A DNA stretch of 64,000 bases from Gymnopilus junonius (GCA_015501075.1 JADNYJ010000006.1:186001-250000); one strand, 5' to 3'; counted from the first letter of the stretch, positions 37,316 to 49,672 are shown. Numbers and translations are program-made. The notes: generated by a model not told the origin, from the letters alone.

Positions 37316-37918
37316 TCACCTGGAGTTAGAAGATATTTCTCGCCAAAAGTGAGTGATGTCGCATTCGATGACGGCCATGAAGAGGAGGGTAGAAGATATG
37401 ATCCATAATCGGCCGATATATGGACCATAGAAAGCGACTATCAAGACAGTGTTCAATAAATAAGAATCAAGAAGCAGTGAAAAACAATAGATAGACGCTC
37501 TAGTCACAGACTTACCTTTGTGCTCGATGCTCGACCTCTGTGCGGGAACCAAAGAATCCAGCGGATCTCTAACCCAAACTTCCTGATGCCGCAACAGCCT
37601 GTGTACAGAAATCCTCGTATTTTCCGCCAACAAAATAATATAAAGCACTGAAAGCCCAAGATACAGTATCGCTTGATGAAGGTACACCAGATACACGATG
37701 CCGTCAATCAGTTTATTACCTTTCGGCAAAGGGACATCAGAGAAAGATGAGAAGAGGGGAAGCGGAATAAATTCGGCAATAAGAGAGGTAGACCGCAGAG
37801 ATGGAGGTACAGCGAGTGCCCAAGGCTTGTTCATGACGTTGATCAAAATACGGAGATTCCCTCGTACGCCATGAAATAAGAAGAGGTAGGAGAGCACCTT
37901 AGTTATTTGTAGAATCAT
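37316..37918 (-). CDS. Multi-pass membrane protein fragment or small gene
   Basis: The open frame encodes 200 residues with hydrophobic segments around VLSYLFLFHGV, LVYLHQAILYLGLSVLYIIL and LWIISSTLLFMAVI, ending THFWREISSNSR. A 78-nt stop-free stretch (37515-37438) has a GTAAGT donor and a TAG acceptor in phase. The spliced product would be 174 residues and lose one hydrophobic segment. The start at 37918 follows an acceptor-like CAG, so an upstream exon may be missing. I do not recognise the family. Confidence 0.4.
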   Translation of the reverse strand: MILQITKVLSYLFLFHGVRGNLRILINVMNKPWALAVPPSLRSTSLIAEFIPLPLFSSFSDVPLPKGNKLIDGIVYLVYLHQAILYLGLSVLYIILLAENTRISVHRLLRHQEVWVRDPLDSLVPAQRSSIEHKGKSVTRASIYCFSLLLDSYLLNTVLIVAFYGPYIGRLWIISSTLLFMAVIECDITHFWREISSNSR

Positions 37919-38242
37919 CTGGGGTTAAGTTATGAATGTATCAAACTACTATCACGGCAAGCGATGTGAAATCTCACCTTCGTCTAGTAGAAATTGAATA
38001 CCCTCGTCGTCAGAAGGGGATGAAGGTACCTCGGGCAAGCTTGAATTTGAAGGCCTTTTATCTTGAACCAAGAACCATAAGTGATATAAATATACTACTC
38101 TTTCCACAGAAACAAAAGAACGTCCGAAAGGCAGCCCAGACCTTGTTTAGATTGCTTTCTTGATCCTGATTCTTGGGTATGTGTGCACATAAATCGTCGG
38201 CAGCCTCGCTTACGAGGGTCAGTTTACAAAAAGAAGCTCTTT

Positions 38243-38480
38243 GCAAAAGGAAAGAACAAAGGAAACAGCCCTACGGCCAAGCGGCTACAACGAACACGTT
38301 CGGCAAACGGAGCCCACTTTTCAATTCTTTCCTTTTTGAAATGTGGGTGGCAACAACAGCGGCAGAACACTGGGCCTTGGGCGCGAGTGGCACCACTTGT
38401 AGAAGACAGAAAGGGTGGCGGAATAATAAACGGTTCTTTAGTTCTTTTGGTTCTCAGTGCTCGCAAAGGTAGTACTTGGT
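38243..38480. repeat. Dispersed repeat, copy 1
   Basis: This stretch shares long colinear blocks with 44455-44680: an AAGCGGCTAC / GAGCGGCTAC block, a TTTTT(G)GAATGTGGG block, GGGCG...GACACCACTTG, AGAAGAAAG and a GGTTCT...CTCACAAAG end. The copies are diverged but in the same orientation. The first block resembles a tRNA A box, so a tRNA-derived SINE is possible. The two copies flank the paralogue pair at 39-43.5 kb. Confidence 0.55.
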
Positions 38481-39158
38481 GCTCGTTGACAATAGGAGAT
38501 CGCGAAATCAGGGTTGGCGAGTCTTGAGACACTTGTGAAAATAGCGAGTTGGAGAGCGGGTTTGAAAAGACAAACGTTTAGGTTTTAGGCGTAGCTAAGC
38601 TAGCATGTCCGTCCACATCAGGCACGACATTAGGTTCTCCAGAACTTCTGCATGAAAAAAGCATGCAATTAAAGGCTATAGCTTAAAATTCAGCGTGGAT
38701 GTAGTTGGATATAGATGAAAAGATGGAGGCGTGAATCTGTCAAATTTATCGAGAGCCATATGCACTCTGCGTTGCCAATTCAGCAGGCGGTGGAAACTTG
38801 TATCAGTAATTGTCAGTATTGCTCACTCATTGATTCCATTCCTGTGGCTGAGCCATCGCCGGAGGAAGAAGGTAGACGAGACCCAAGAAGTGCTTGAACA
38901 GTTGGAAGATCGGACTGAAATGTGCTCTTGAGATTCGGGTTCAGTTGACTATTTCTAAGAACTATTTCCGTACTTGATGGTCATGTCGTACCAAATAACC
39001 CCAGACGGACCATATTCGCACCCTCCTACCGAAGCCGAGACCATGAGATTTCCAGCGCGATCGTAATAGTAGGAAAGCTTTTCTCCGGATACGCAACAAC
39101 TGAACTGACCGACATCAATTAGGCGGTACGCGATACATTGCTGTCATAGAGACTATGG

Positions 39159-40104
39159 TCATGCTATGCCAGCAAATTCAGCAATAATCCTTCCATCCTT
39201 CCGACCTTCCAAATTATAAAGAACTGGTTCAAGCATCCTGCTTCTGCTTGGCCGCCGCATAAGAAGGCCGCCTGGAATTGGCTCTTCCAACAAATCATAT
39301 TCGGGAAAGGCCAGGCACCGGAAAGGTGTCATAACTTCGAGCACTCTCACTACCAAACACTTTTTTGGTCCCCTGGAGGCGGATAGCACTGATGGAACTG
39401 TTGATAGTTCGAAACGGACGAGCAATTGACCTGCGCAACGAAATTATTAGCATACTCAAGAAAATCTACATTCTGTACGAGTACAAAGACAGCGTACCAG
39501 TGTAACGCACGTAACGTACGTAACGTGCCGCTAACTTTACTTCTGTTTTCTTGCGCGAGGTTCGGTATAAGTGCCAAAAAATTTTCCAAGAGAACTGGTG
39601 GACCATTGACCGATTCAAGAAGAGCCTGTTGATGAAGGGGTGTTCCAAGTCAAGAATAAAAGGTTGATCAAACTCATAATGCAAGTTGGCTCTCCTGGGC
39701 TTTTGGGATCGGCCTGCAAGGTTTTGTATATCAGAAACAACGCCCTCATCTATAAGCGACTCCTCCTTCGCTTTCGACAGAAGCGCCTTCCAAGTAGTAG
39801 GCGCTCTAATGAGGTTGTACGCGGTTATCTGCCATATGCTACCATTTGGCAACTTGAGGTCTTCTCCGTCATCGAAGTGCGACGCGTCAGACATGATGCG
39901 GAAGCGGATCTCTCCAGCCAACGCGAGGGATGGCTTGTCAGGCGGTGGCTGGAGGTAGTACACTGTGCCGACAGTGCCAGGGGGGAACTTCTGGGGGGAG
40001 CTACCATGATAGAAAAATCTGGCCCTTCTGTTCTCTGGTAAGATGTTCATGGTAATAGACGGCTTCCCCGAGAAGTCGTATACCTGTTGATCCAACGATT
40101 GCAT
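39159..40104 (-). CDS. Repeat-domain protein of unknown family, short paralogue (1 unit)
   Basis: Exon 1 (40104-39525) starts MQSLDQQVYDFSGKPSITMN and holds one repeat unit: FPPGTVGTVYYL, then IRFRIMSDASHFDDGEDLKL and PNGSIWQITAYNLI. A middle block follows with DLEHPFINRLFLNRSMVHQF. Exon 2 (39430-39159) gives QLLVRFELSTV and the C-terminal domain with LVVRVLEVMTPF, FPEYDLLEEPIPGGLL and IIAEFAGIA. The phase closes for 283 residues if the donor is at 39524. That site lies in a short tandem TAACGTACG repeat, so the exact donor is uncertain. The unit recurs four times in the neighbour at 41150-43435. No signal peptide or membrane segment is seen. I cannot name the family or function. Confidence 0.6.
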
Positions 40105-41149
40105 TTTATGAGGGTCGAGCGTCAGGATGGACCGCGACGGGGGCGATCTGCCTAGACGGAGGGGTGATGCCTACTCAAACGCTTTGCGTTAGGACACAAA
40201 AGGGTGTAGGGGAATAAAACTGAAGAGCAGATACCGAGAAAAAGCGACGACCATGGTAAACACCCCCACCGCCGTGTGGCCTAGGTTGAACGCGTATAAG
40301 GAAATTTGAGAGCTTCAGTCTTTGGACAAGATGCAGTAGAGTATATCCATGAGTAGTTGGTGTATAAGTCATTTCTCTACACGGGATTCATGAGTCGAAC
40401 CCTAGCTCCAGGAACGATGGATATCTGGGTTCGTATTTTGACCCTTCGTAGAAATGTCGGTGAGCAGCAGTCGATCAGTCCCTCAAAGTAGCTGCTTGAG
40501 TGGGTTCTCCTGCGAGAAATTAGAAGAGAACAAGAGAGTTGGATTGAGTGATAAATTGAAATCCAGGAGCCCAGTCGCGACTCGCAAGCTGTAGGCCTCT
40601 GTCACGCATGTGTCACATCTCCCGCCCGTAGAGGTCGTGAGCCGCAACGAGGAAGATTATACCTTCATTGGCCCTCAGCATTACAGCAGGAATAACGCGA
40701 CATCAAGAGATCGAGAAGAAAAGCCGAAACTTAAAGTGTCAACTTTTTAATCATATTAGAAAAGTCATAATCCAACGAAGAGCTAAGACAGGGAGAGATA
40801 ATAGTCTCCCTACAAGTCCTATGAACATGGTACACATATGCTGACCCCTGCTTCATCATTTCGTCCGGTATCTCTATCGGTCGCGCATTTTGTCCTTGAG
40901 TATCGTATGCAAGCTAGCCAAAATGACCAGGCATACTCACATGGAGCCAGAGGCGATGCGCCGAGTGTGGCGTAGCGCTAGGGCACGGTGTCGAATACAG
41001 TACATGACTTCTCAACGGCAGCATGGTAGAGTGGTACGCGCTCGCCTGGATCGGCCATCGTTACTGACATTTACAATTCCAACAGCATATGAACTGGCAC
41101 CTTGGGAAATGCTACAGACAGCTCTTGCAGTTTTGGATACAGGTCACTG
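40105..41149. other. Intergenic stretch between the repeat-domain paralogues
   Basis: Promoter side of the short paralogue and 3' side of the long one. The open frame at 40890-41216 overlaps the end of the long paralogue in the opposite direction and has no motif. Confidence 0.4.
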
Positions 41150-43435
41150 CTACGACCAGGGTATACCGGCGAACCCAGCAATAATCGCACCGTCTCTGCG
41201 ACTATGCAAGCTGTAGAAAAAAGGCTTCGGAGTTTCCCGTTTCAATGAGCGTCGTTGAAGAAGTTCACCGGGAACTGGGTCCGTCAGGAAATCGTATTCC
41301 GGAGGCGCATAGCACTGCACAGGTGTTAGAATCTCCAGCACTCTGAGCACTAGGCCTTGTTCAGGGACTTGAGAAGGTGTTGAAACTGTTGACAATTCTA
41401 AGCGGACGAGGAGGCGACCTGTGACAGTATCATTGCTTTAACTTCACAACTCAATGATCAAAAAACAAATAGTTCAACGCACCGCCATATGGTTGTGGCA
41501 CTTTCGTTTTCTCGCGGATGGATGCGTTCATGTTTTCGATAGTGTTCCAATAAAAGGAGTGAGATATCGACCTGTTCATGAAAACTCTCGAGATGGTGGC
41601 GTGTTCCAAGTCAATAACAAAAGGTTGACCCAGCTCGTAATGGCCCTTGGACGGGGTATGTGCGTGCTTGCCCCGAAGGTTCTGCAAATCAGTGATAACC
41701 GCCTCATCCACCAGTGATTCCTTCCTCACGACCGACAGAAGCGGCTCCCATTCGCCGGCTATCACGAGTTTGTGCAGCGGGATCTGCCAGACACTGCCCG
41801 AGGGCAATTTAAGGTCCTCGCCAGAGTCGAATTGTGACACGTCACCCATGAGGCGGAATCGGATGGCTCCAGCGAAAGGATTGTGAGGGGGTGGCACATG
41901 GTAATACAGTGCACCGACAGTGCCAGGAGGGAACTTGTGGTCATAAGCCATGACAAGTTTATGGTAGTAAATAGTGCAGACTGAGTTGCCTGGCGGAGTG
42001 GAGGCATCTGGCAGGACGCGAAAAGTAGTGTGTAGCGTCCCTGATAGGTCAAATACTTCTTGACCTGATAATTGGAAATTTCGGGGGTCGAGGGCATGGA
42101 TTGTAGGTTGGTTATTTCTAATCAAATCAGCGATAACATCTTCCTCCACCAGGTTTTCCGTCTTCAATTTCTCAAGAAATGGCTTCCAGCCAGCCTGAGT
42201 GGCCAATGTGAACAGGGAAATCTGCCAGACGGCACCCGTGGGCAATTTGAGATCTTCGCCGTCGTCGAATTGTGCTACGTCAGTCATAAGGCGGAACCGG
42301 ATGCCCCCAGCGTTGACGTTGTTAGGTGGCGGCGGATGGTAATACAGTGCCCCGACGGTGCCAGGAGGGAATCTCCCGTTGTCATCGTTGATAAGTTTAT
42401 GGTAGTAAATGAAGCAGACTGAGTTATCGGGTGGGGTCGAGTTATCTGGTAAGAAGTAAATGGCAGTACGTAGTATCCCGAGAGGTTGAATACTTCTTGG
42501 CCCGACAATTGCATTTTTCGAGGGTCAAGAGTATGAACTACAGATTCACGCTTGCTGGTCAAACCAGCGATAACTCCCTCATCCACTAAATTTTCATCCT
42601 CCAGTTTCTGGAGAAGCGGTTTCCAACCAGCCCGATTGACCAATCTGTACAGCAGGATCTGCCAAACTTTGCCTGTGGGCAACATGAGATCCTTGCCGTC
42701 GTCGAATTGTGACACGTCAGACATGAGGCGGAATCGGATGCTTCCAGCGACAGCCTCGCGAGACGGTCGGTGGTAATACAGTGAGCCAACAGTGCCAGGA
42801 GGGAATATTCGGTCATCAGATCTGAGAATTCCATGGTAGCGAATGATGCAGACTGAAATACCTGGCAGGGTGCCGCCATCTGGTAGGGTGGGGTTGCCTG
42901 GCGGGTTGGATTCCTGGCGGGAAGGGATGTGGAATGTAGGGCCCAACATCCCCGAGAGGTCATATACATCCTGACCCGACGACTGCATTTTCCGAGGGTC
43001 TAGAGCACGTATCACCCGTATGTAGTCGGGCAGCATATTTTCCTTCAACATTTCGGATTTCTGCAAAGCAGCGATAACCCCCTTCTTCAACAATTTCTCC
43101 ATCCTCAGCTTCTCTAGCAGTGGCTTCCACTCAGGTACCGTGAGCAATTTGCCTAAGGTTATCTGCCACACATCACCATTGGGCAACTTGAGGTCCTCGC
43201 CGTCGTCAAACTGCACCAGATGATGCATGATGCGGAACCGGATCCCCGCCACCTCAGGCCAGGCAGACAACGGCGTGTCAGGCGGGGGCGGGTGGTAATA
43301 AAAAGCTCCGATCGTTTCAAAAGGGAACTGGCGGTGCAACGGATCGCTCGCCCGACGGTTATAGAATATCGCGATTTCGGTCCTTAAGGATAAGATGCGG
43401 AGATTGACCCTATGCTTCAATGATAAGTTAAACAC
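41150..43435 (-). pseudogene. Repeat-domain protein, long paralogue (4 units), one-base frameshift
   Basis: The main exon runs from 43435, or further upstream, down to 41483. A 64-nt intron (41419-41482, GTGCGT donor) leads to the last exon 41418-41150. Four repeat units occur at about 43340-43150, 42810-42640, 42390-42190 and 41935-41760. Each has FPPGTVGxLYYHxPP, IRFRLMxDVxQFDDGEDLKL and LPxGxVWQI, and each is followed by a linker with ALDPRKxQLSGQEVFDLSG. The last unit leads into DLEHATISRVFMNRSISHSF and the same C-terminal domain as the short paralogue. One base is missing near 42478: NLSG and ILRTAIYFLPDNSTPP are in different frames. With it restored all phases close. No ATG precedes 43435 in frame, so the 5' end is unresolved. 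Confidence 0.6.
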
Positions 43436-44454
43436 ACTTCGATTCTTTGACCGCAGCTTTTGGATATCGAGGGTCCTTAATAGCGGTATTCGACTAGTTC
43501 TGTTAAGGACGGCCAGCCCCTGAACGAATAGTTCGTGTTAGGGAGGAGGGAGCATGCAGCTTAGGTTGGAAGAGATGAATACCGCGCGAGTGTTGTAGGA
43601 AGCCTCAGAGCCGCCGTAAGGTATTGACCTGAGGCATCCGAGGGTGTTTGAAAGCTTTGTAAACGAGGAAATGTGCCACGTAACATGTCTTTTTGCAAGA
43701 AATGACGCTGGGTAGATCATTGTTTAGCACGGAGCTTCATGAGGTAGCCCTAGGAATCAAGTGAGCGACCATCCAAATGTGAGTCCTTTGGAAATGATTG
43801 ACCTACTTTAGTTTGTTTAGGGGGCTCTTTACGCCCTTCTCAACCCAGGATTATCCTGATTTTCCAAGGGAAGTAAGTTAAAAGAGAGTTCGATGTCGTT
43901 TGATGAGTGCAAATTGAAACCGTTAATTCTGAATGATAAACCGCTATCACCTGACCCCACCTTAGCTATAAATAGATTTCGCCATCTCAAGACGACTCGG
44001 CTGCAAAGTTGCTGCAAAGAGGGTTCTCTGTCTCTTACAACTGAGGAAGTTGGGTATTACATATCAAACGCAGCTTTGGAAAAAATTTCTGACAGTCTGA
44101 GGTACCTTTTTTTTTGCTGGTTCATAAACTGTAACAGTATGTCCTACAATGGTCAATTTTCGCAATTTGGAGTTGGCCTTCTAACTTGTCTCTCTAAAAC
44201 CCAGAGTCCCATATATATGGTCTTTGAGAAATAGATAATAAAAACCTTACTCCACAGTTCAACAAATCGCTGGCAGTCAGAGTCTTTAGACAAAATCTTG
44301 CAAGCTCCATTTACTCGGTACTCCAATTTGACTGCATACTAATCCGAAATCCAGACCTTGCGTACTCTACCATTATCAGTCCTAATTCCCGGGCATGTAT
44401 TCTGTGTGCTAAGCTTCGCTTAAGACAATCGGCTTTCAAGACGAAGCTTTTCGA
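43436..44454. other. Intergenic stretch
   Basis: Upstream of the long repeat-domain paralogue; its missing 5' exon may lie here. No supported gene. Confidence 0.35.
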
Positions 44455-44680
44455 AAGAGGAAATGACAAAGGATAGCCGAGCGGCTACTACAAGCACGTT
44501 CGATAAACAAGGCTCACAGGGTTGTTGAGTTCTTTTCTTTTTGGAATGTGGGCGACAGTGTAAGAGCGTTAGGCCATGGGCGGGTGACACCACTTGCAGA
44601 AGAAAGAAGGAAAGAAAGAGGCAGCAGAATACCATAAGGATTCGGGTTCTAGTTCTTGCTCCTCACAAAGGGAGCGCATA
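44455..44680. repeat. Dispersed repeat, copy 2
   Basis: Second copy of the repeat at 38243-38480, same orientation. It carries TAGCCGAGCGG, an exact match to the tRNA A-box consensus, near 44475. A clear B box is not seen, so the SINE reading is tentative. Confidence 0.5.
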
Positions 44681-45034
44681 GTGATCGTTAATTTGAATAG
44701 CCGACTGTGAAATTGGAGTTGACGTGACTGCAAATTATTGTAGTTCAAGGCAGAATTGAAGGGCTTCATCGTCCTAGATTCGTTTTGTTGTTACAGTTAA
44801 TTGTTACAGTTAAAGTCGAAATCGAAGATCGGCCGAAAACAAAACAAAACAGCTGTATTACCTGTCACCGCCATTGTCTTTAGACGCTCACAATCGTTTT
44901 GTGATAATGTCGAGTTGAAGAAGGGCATGAACGAAAAGACTGCCTCTTAAATATATTCATGATCTCCATGATCCTCTGAATTGCAAGTTCTAACTCATAC
45001 ATGACTCCTCCAGAACACCTGAGGTTGCAGTCTA

Positions 45035-45130
45035 AGTGCACAGTTTACTCTAACCAGAGTAAATAGAACCGTGCACACATTGCTCTTATTAGAGGGCCTC
45101 ACCGTGCACAGTTCTACTTTAACTACAGTC
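45035..45130 (+). repeat. GTGCAC motif cluster, left
   Basis: Three GTGCAC cores (45036, 45071, 45104) are each followed by an ACTCTA/CTCTTA/ACTTTA-like block 5-12 nt later. They read in the plus direction. Confidence 0.5.
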
Positions 45131-45244
45131 CAGTATTTGTGGCCTCATTTGGCAGCTACTCTCCGGAGCCCCGCCTGAGACCCTTCTCACTGCCCTTCGG
45201 AGCGCTCAATCCCACCTCCCACCTCGTGCGCCCCGCCATTTCCT

Positions 45245-45288
45245 AATAGATCATACTGATCTATTATTTTCATCACATCTTTTGTGAT
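45245..45288. repeat. Two adjacent short hairpins
   Basis: AATAGATCA (45245-45253) pairs exactly with TGATCTATT (45257-45265) around a 3-nt loop. ATCACA (45272-45277) pairs with TGTGAT (45283-45288). They lie just past the 3' end of the KDZ transposase and could act in its 3' end formation or be part of the element's end. Confidence 0.5.
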
Positions 45289-45331
45289 CCGCTTTTAGGC
45301 AGCAAGAGAAAATCAAGACGTAATCATTTAT

Positions 45332-48300
45332 TTAATCATAAGCGCCGTATTCTGTATTTATTGATACCATTTCTTCCTCCTCTCCCTCTTCGTCTCGTTC
45401 TATTTCAACAGATGCTAACTGCACCTCCTGACCGGACTGCTGAATATATTTGTCTACATCTCTCCAAGCCTCCTCGCAATGCCTCCTCATCGTTCTGAAC
45501 TGTGCAGATTGTTCACGAGCATATGCTACCCGTCCTTCCATGGAAGCAGCATCTCATATCACTCCAGGCAGCCCCCAATCTCCATTGTCCTTCTTTGCAC
45601 GCTCTGCCCACTCAGCTGACTTGAAGTCAAGGAATGCGAGGACGCGCCGCATCTCTTCTTGAAGGAGTTCTACCTCCTCCGCCAACGGTCTCGATGTGCT
45701 CGACTCTTACACCACTCGATCCTGAGGCCTGTAATTTATCAGTTAATATAATCAATATAATAGATATGCCACTCACTCTCATGCAGATGTTCTTTCTCAT
45801 TAAAATCGACTTCACCTCCCATACGAGTCCAAATCCACGAGATTGTCTGTCGACCTTCCGATTTCGAGGATCCTCCAGTTTTCCCCTTCCCCTTCGCCTT
45901 TGTCGACTTCTCTTGTGTTAACGGCCTAACATCCTCGTCTTTGAGCTCTGGGAGTCTCAATTCCCATCCAATCTGCTGGGTTATGGGAGCAAGGACTTCA
46001 AGTGCCTTTCGTGCTGTGCGATATCTCTTCACTGCTGCTGCAACCTTGGCTTGGATGCGCTCCACAATACCCTGAGACCGAGTATTTTGGCGCTGGCCTC
46101 TCTGAAACCTTGACTTATCAATGAGGATGAAGGAACGAAGGCACAAGGCATCTCGTAAGTCATTGAGAGAATCACCGCACTGCGCATAGCGCAGCCGCCA
46201 TTCGATATGCTTTAATCGATAGTCGCAAGGTATATCACCAGGAATAGAAGAGGGTAAGAGGAGGGGTATATCTTGAGGCGGTGTTTCAGTGGGCGAATCC
46301 CTCATATCGCAGCACGCGATCGAAATAGATGTAAGCTGGGAATATACATGTGCTGAATCTCGATCCAGGCTTCAATTTTGCGTTTAAGAGTGTTCGAACA
46401 AGCATTAGTTTTGTCTTCTGATCATCCATTGCATGGATACCCAGCAAGTCTGCATCTACCCTGAGCCAGTGCCTAATTATCTGTTAGACCATGATGTTAG
46501 ATAAATTTGTAAGACTCACTGTTGGTTCTCTAATTCAAGGCCCATTGTAATGAGCTGGCTTGCGGACACCTCTTCATGCATAGTAAATGCAGTCTTCTCA
46601 TTCAAAGCTTTTGCCTCTTCCTCAGCGAGTTGTCGCCGCACTGTTGCTTGCGATAAAGCTGATAGCATATTAGTATCGTTCAATAGACAAATGTGAAAAT
46701 ATTTTAAGGGAACTAACCTTTTAACGTCACTTCAAATGGGTTAGGCTTCGAGTGGTCATTCTCCCAAGCTTCTACCATCATCATCCATTCAGCAACATCT
46801 TCCTCGGAAAGATTATGGGTGAATTCCTCATGAATTCGCAATTTTTCTTCGAGTTCGAGGATGGCTTCCTTGATCTGTCGCAGAAGAAAGGTTGCTGGAA
46901 GAATAGATGAGACAAAATAAGAAGGAAATAGGACCATACTCACACATGGAACATGTCTTCTGCCAATTCCAGTCACCAAAATGAGCATCAAGTGTATCAC
47001 GGCGGGATCCCGGCCCCATCTCGCATGTGCTTGTTGCAATAGGATTAATACAATCCCATCCCCTCTCAACACCCTCTCCATCCGTTCTACCACAATCTTT
47101 GTTGTAGTTAAGTGAGAAAATGATTTGACACAGGAGAATGTGTGCTGGAAGATGGAATTTGGGAATGAGGAATCAATAAAATACAATGCAGGCAAAAGCT
47201 GCAGAAATTCTGGATATATCTTCATCCTATCCCAGAAATAGATACTCCATTGGCATGCGATGTCATAGGAGACAGTGATGTAAAGAACCGTTATATGGAT
47301 GAGCAAGCTGAGCAGGAAAATGAAATCCATATTGAGGTATCTAGAGCATACATGATTTTAGTGAATTGAACCAGGAACTAATGGTTCAGAACCTACCGTT
47401 CCCTTTCTGGATATCACATACACCATTTGGCCGCTTCATATCATGGCGTGTGCAGTCACATGTAGCAACGCCTGATGCTGCATATCCTCCATGGCGCGCT
47501 CTCTGTTGACAGCATCATGATTGGAGCACTTGCTGGGCTAGACAAGGTCGGTTGAGATATTGCCCATGTGCTTCTCTAAAACAGGAAGGACGTACTTCTT
47601 GGACAATGAGTTTCCCATACTTATGGAGGAAATTCTTGAATTCATCTTCCTGCACAAAATAGGCCCAACCCTGTGACAAGCCAGGGTCTGCTGCATGGCT
47701 CGATACAATCTTTCTTTTCAAATGGAAGTTTGCATCAAGCCCTATGAATAGGCCATACAAAAACCTAAAGGAACATTGGCGCACGTTTTGCAAAATAATG
47801 CTACTGATATACCATTTGGCTTTTGGAGTGTATTCCCACCCAGATGGAAGATTGATGCCGACTTGAGGACATGCTGGACATAGAAGTGCCAGCTCTCCTC
47901 ATTGTGTACCTGCTGCTCCTTGCAGATGATGTCCACAGCTGCTTCGCTTCAACATTGAGAGGTGGCTGGACTCCCAGACCACCCTAAGAAGGGCCGTATA
48001 TCGATTCTTCCATTAATTGATCATAAGTAACTTAACAGAAATATAAGTTAGTCACTCACCTTTGGTATTCGAGTTCCAGTATTGTCAGTAAGCCTAGAAA
48101 GTGTCTTGTGAAATTCGAAGACCGTTGCCTTGGACTCAAATGATAATATTTGATAAAACGAAGAAGCCGGAATGTGACCGCTGTTTGAGGAAACTTGACT
48201 GTTGCTGGAAACCATCCAAACCGAAGCAACTGGATGAAATGGGGATGCTTTCTCTCACAGTCACAGAAGGAGACATCCAATGAATGGACACCATTCAGGT

Positions 48301-49082
48301 CTAGAACAGTAAACTTGCCCCCATAAGCGGAAGAAGGGGCAGGACATTTCTCTCCTGCTGGATGTCCAAGATGGATGCGGTGGCCCAGGCTCATTAGAGA
48401 GACACGTTCAAAAAAGCCTTGGGAATGGCACCACTTCTAAAGTCTCATCAGTACATATTCCGAAGCATAAAAAATTCTAATCAAACCTCCAAGCGATGTA
48501 GACTACATCATTCATGGGCACTTAGAATGCACCCTTTGCATAATAGATGAATCCATCGCAATCGAGGCACCAATATTCTGCATTGAACCCATTGGTGCAT
48601 CGTGGACATGAGGTGGAGGCGTCACCTCTGCCTTCTAATCTAAGGATCTCTGACAGGAACTGTTCAGATCTTGGACCCAGTCCATTAGAGGACGCTCCTT
48701 AAAGGTAAGTAGTAAGTAAAAGAATTCAATCATTCTAAATGCAAGTTCTCACTGAATGACGTTTCTTTGTAGATGTGGACTCAGGCTCATATGGGTCACC
48801 AGGTAGGTCTGCCCAGTCATTAATGCTGAAATCATTGGAATTATCGGAGACAGATGCTATGTTCCCTTGCCCTTGGGATGTTGAAGCTGAGGGAGTTGGG
48901 GTGATGCCGGGAACAGAGGTGAACCTCGACCGTGAGTAAAAACGCCCATCAGAACTCATCCGGTACTCAGTAGTGCATGAGTCCACAGAATTCTGCAATG
49001 CAGCAAGCCTGTCGAGTTCATCAGGATGAGGCAGACGTTCCATAACACCATTAGAATTTGATTTGCGGGACCTGCGTTTCAT
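45332..49082 (-). pseudogene. KDZ-type transposase with CxC2-like cysteine cluster, decayed
   Basis: Fragments in order on the minus strand: N-terminal region 49082-48735; a cysteine-cluster region near 48690-48480 (SCPRCTN, WCLDCD, CKGC in shifted frames); the CxC2-type block 48394-48056 with FTVLDLNGVHSLDVSFCDC and AVTFRLLRF. Then GINLPSGW and the core LDANFHLKRK, GLSQGWAYFV, SNHDAVN, HDMKRPNGV and VSYDIACQW (47.8-47.2 kb); HTFSC and a long helical region (47.2-46.7 kb); and the C-terminal part with LRRLR-like and LPSSIPGDI blocks to 45332. KDZ transposases are DDE-type enzymes of large DNA transposons. At least five single-base frame breaks (near 48665, 48535, 47490, 46320, 45660) and in-frame TGA codons make this copy inactive as read. 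Introns between the blocks keep canonical sites. Confidence 0.85.
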
Positions 49083-49672
49083 AGTGTGAGTTGAGTTGTG
49101 TCATTCAGAAATTTAGTATGCTGGTGAGGATGAGTGTAAGGATTACTTGTGACCCGGGGGGGCACTGAAGGCATAAAATTTGGTGACTCACAATCTGATC
49201 CAACTGGAAACTGTCCGGTTACATGTGCGCCACTCAGTGATAAAGATGAAACCATATCAAAGGAATATATTGTGCATATGGCTGATATCACTACCCCTAA
49301 ACAGTCAGATCGAGGACTGTATTATCTACACAAATCTTTTTCACAACTCGCTCAACGGCTGGAGAGCAGGTGAGGTCAATAACTATGTTATCCTTTGTAA
49401 CCTGACAAATGGCGGGACCATCTTCCGCCTCAGCATCAATATGAGCGCGTTTCAGATAAGGAGCCAGATCCGGTGTCCTTGGGCATGAAACATGCATATC
49501 AAAGTCAGAATCTTCAGCATCAGAGGTATGGATGCTGGTTAGTTCAGAAGTGGAGTGGTCCGGGTCGATATCTGCATCGCTATCGGGAGAACTGGAGCAT
49601 TCTACCGGCCTTCTACAAATTAGATCAGAAAAGATAACAATGGCGATCAATGACGACTTACTTGTGACTGGC

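Noticed and set aside
38173..38527. Overlapping open frames in the 38-kb repeat as genes
   Set aside because: They coincide with the dispersed repeat and their translations are not shared with the second copy.
39501..39527. Short TAACGTACG tandem run as a CRISPR-like or regulatory array
   Set aside because: Only about three units of 9 bp without spacers, lying at the exon-intron edge of a gene; a microduplication.
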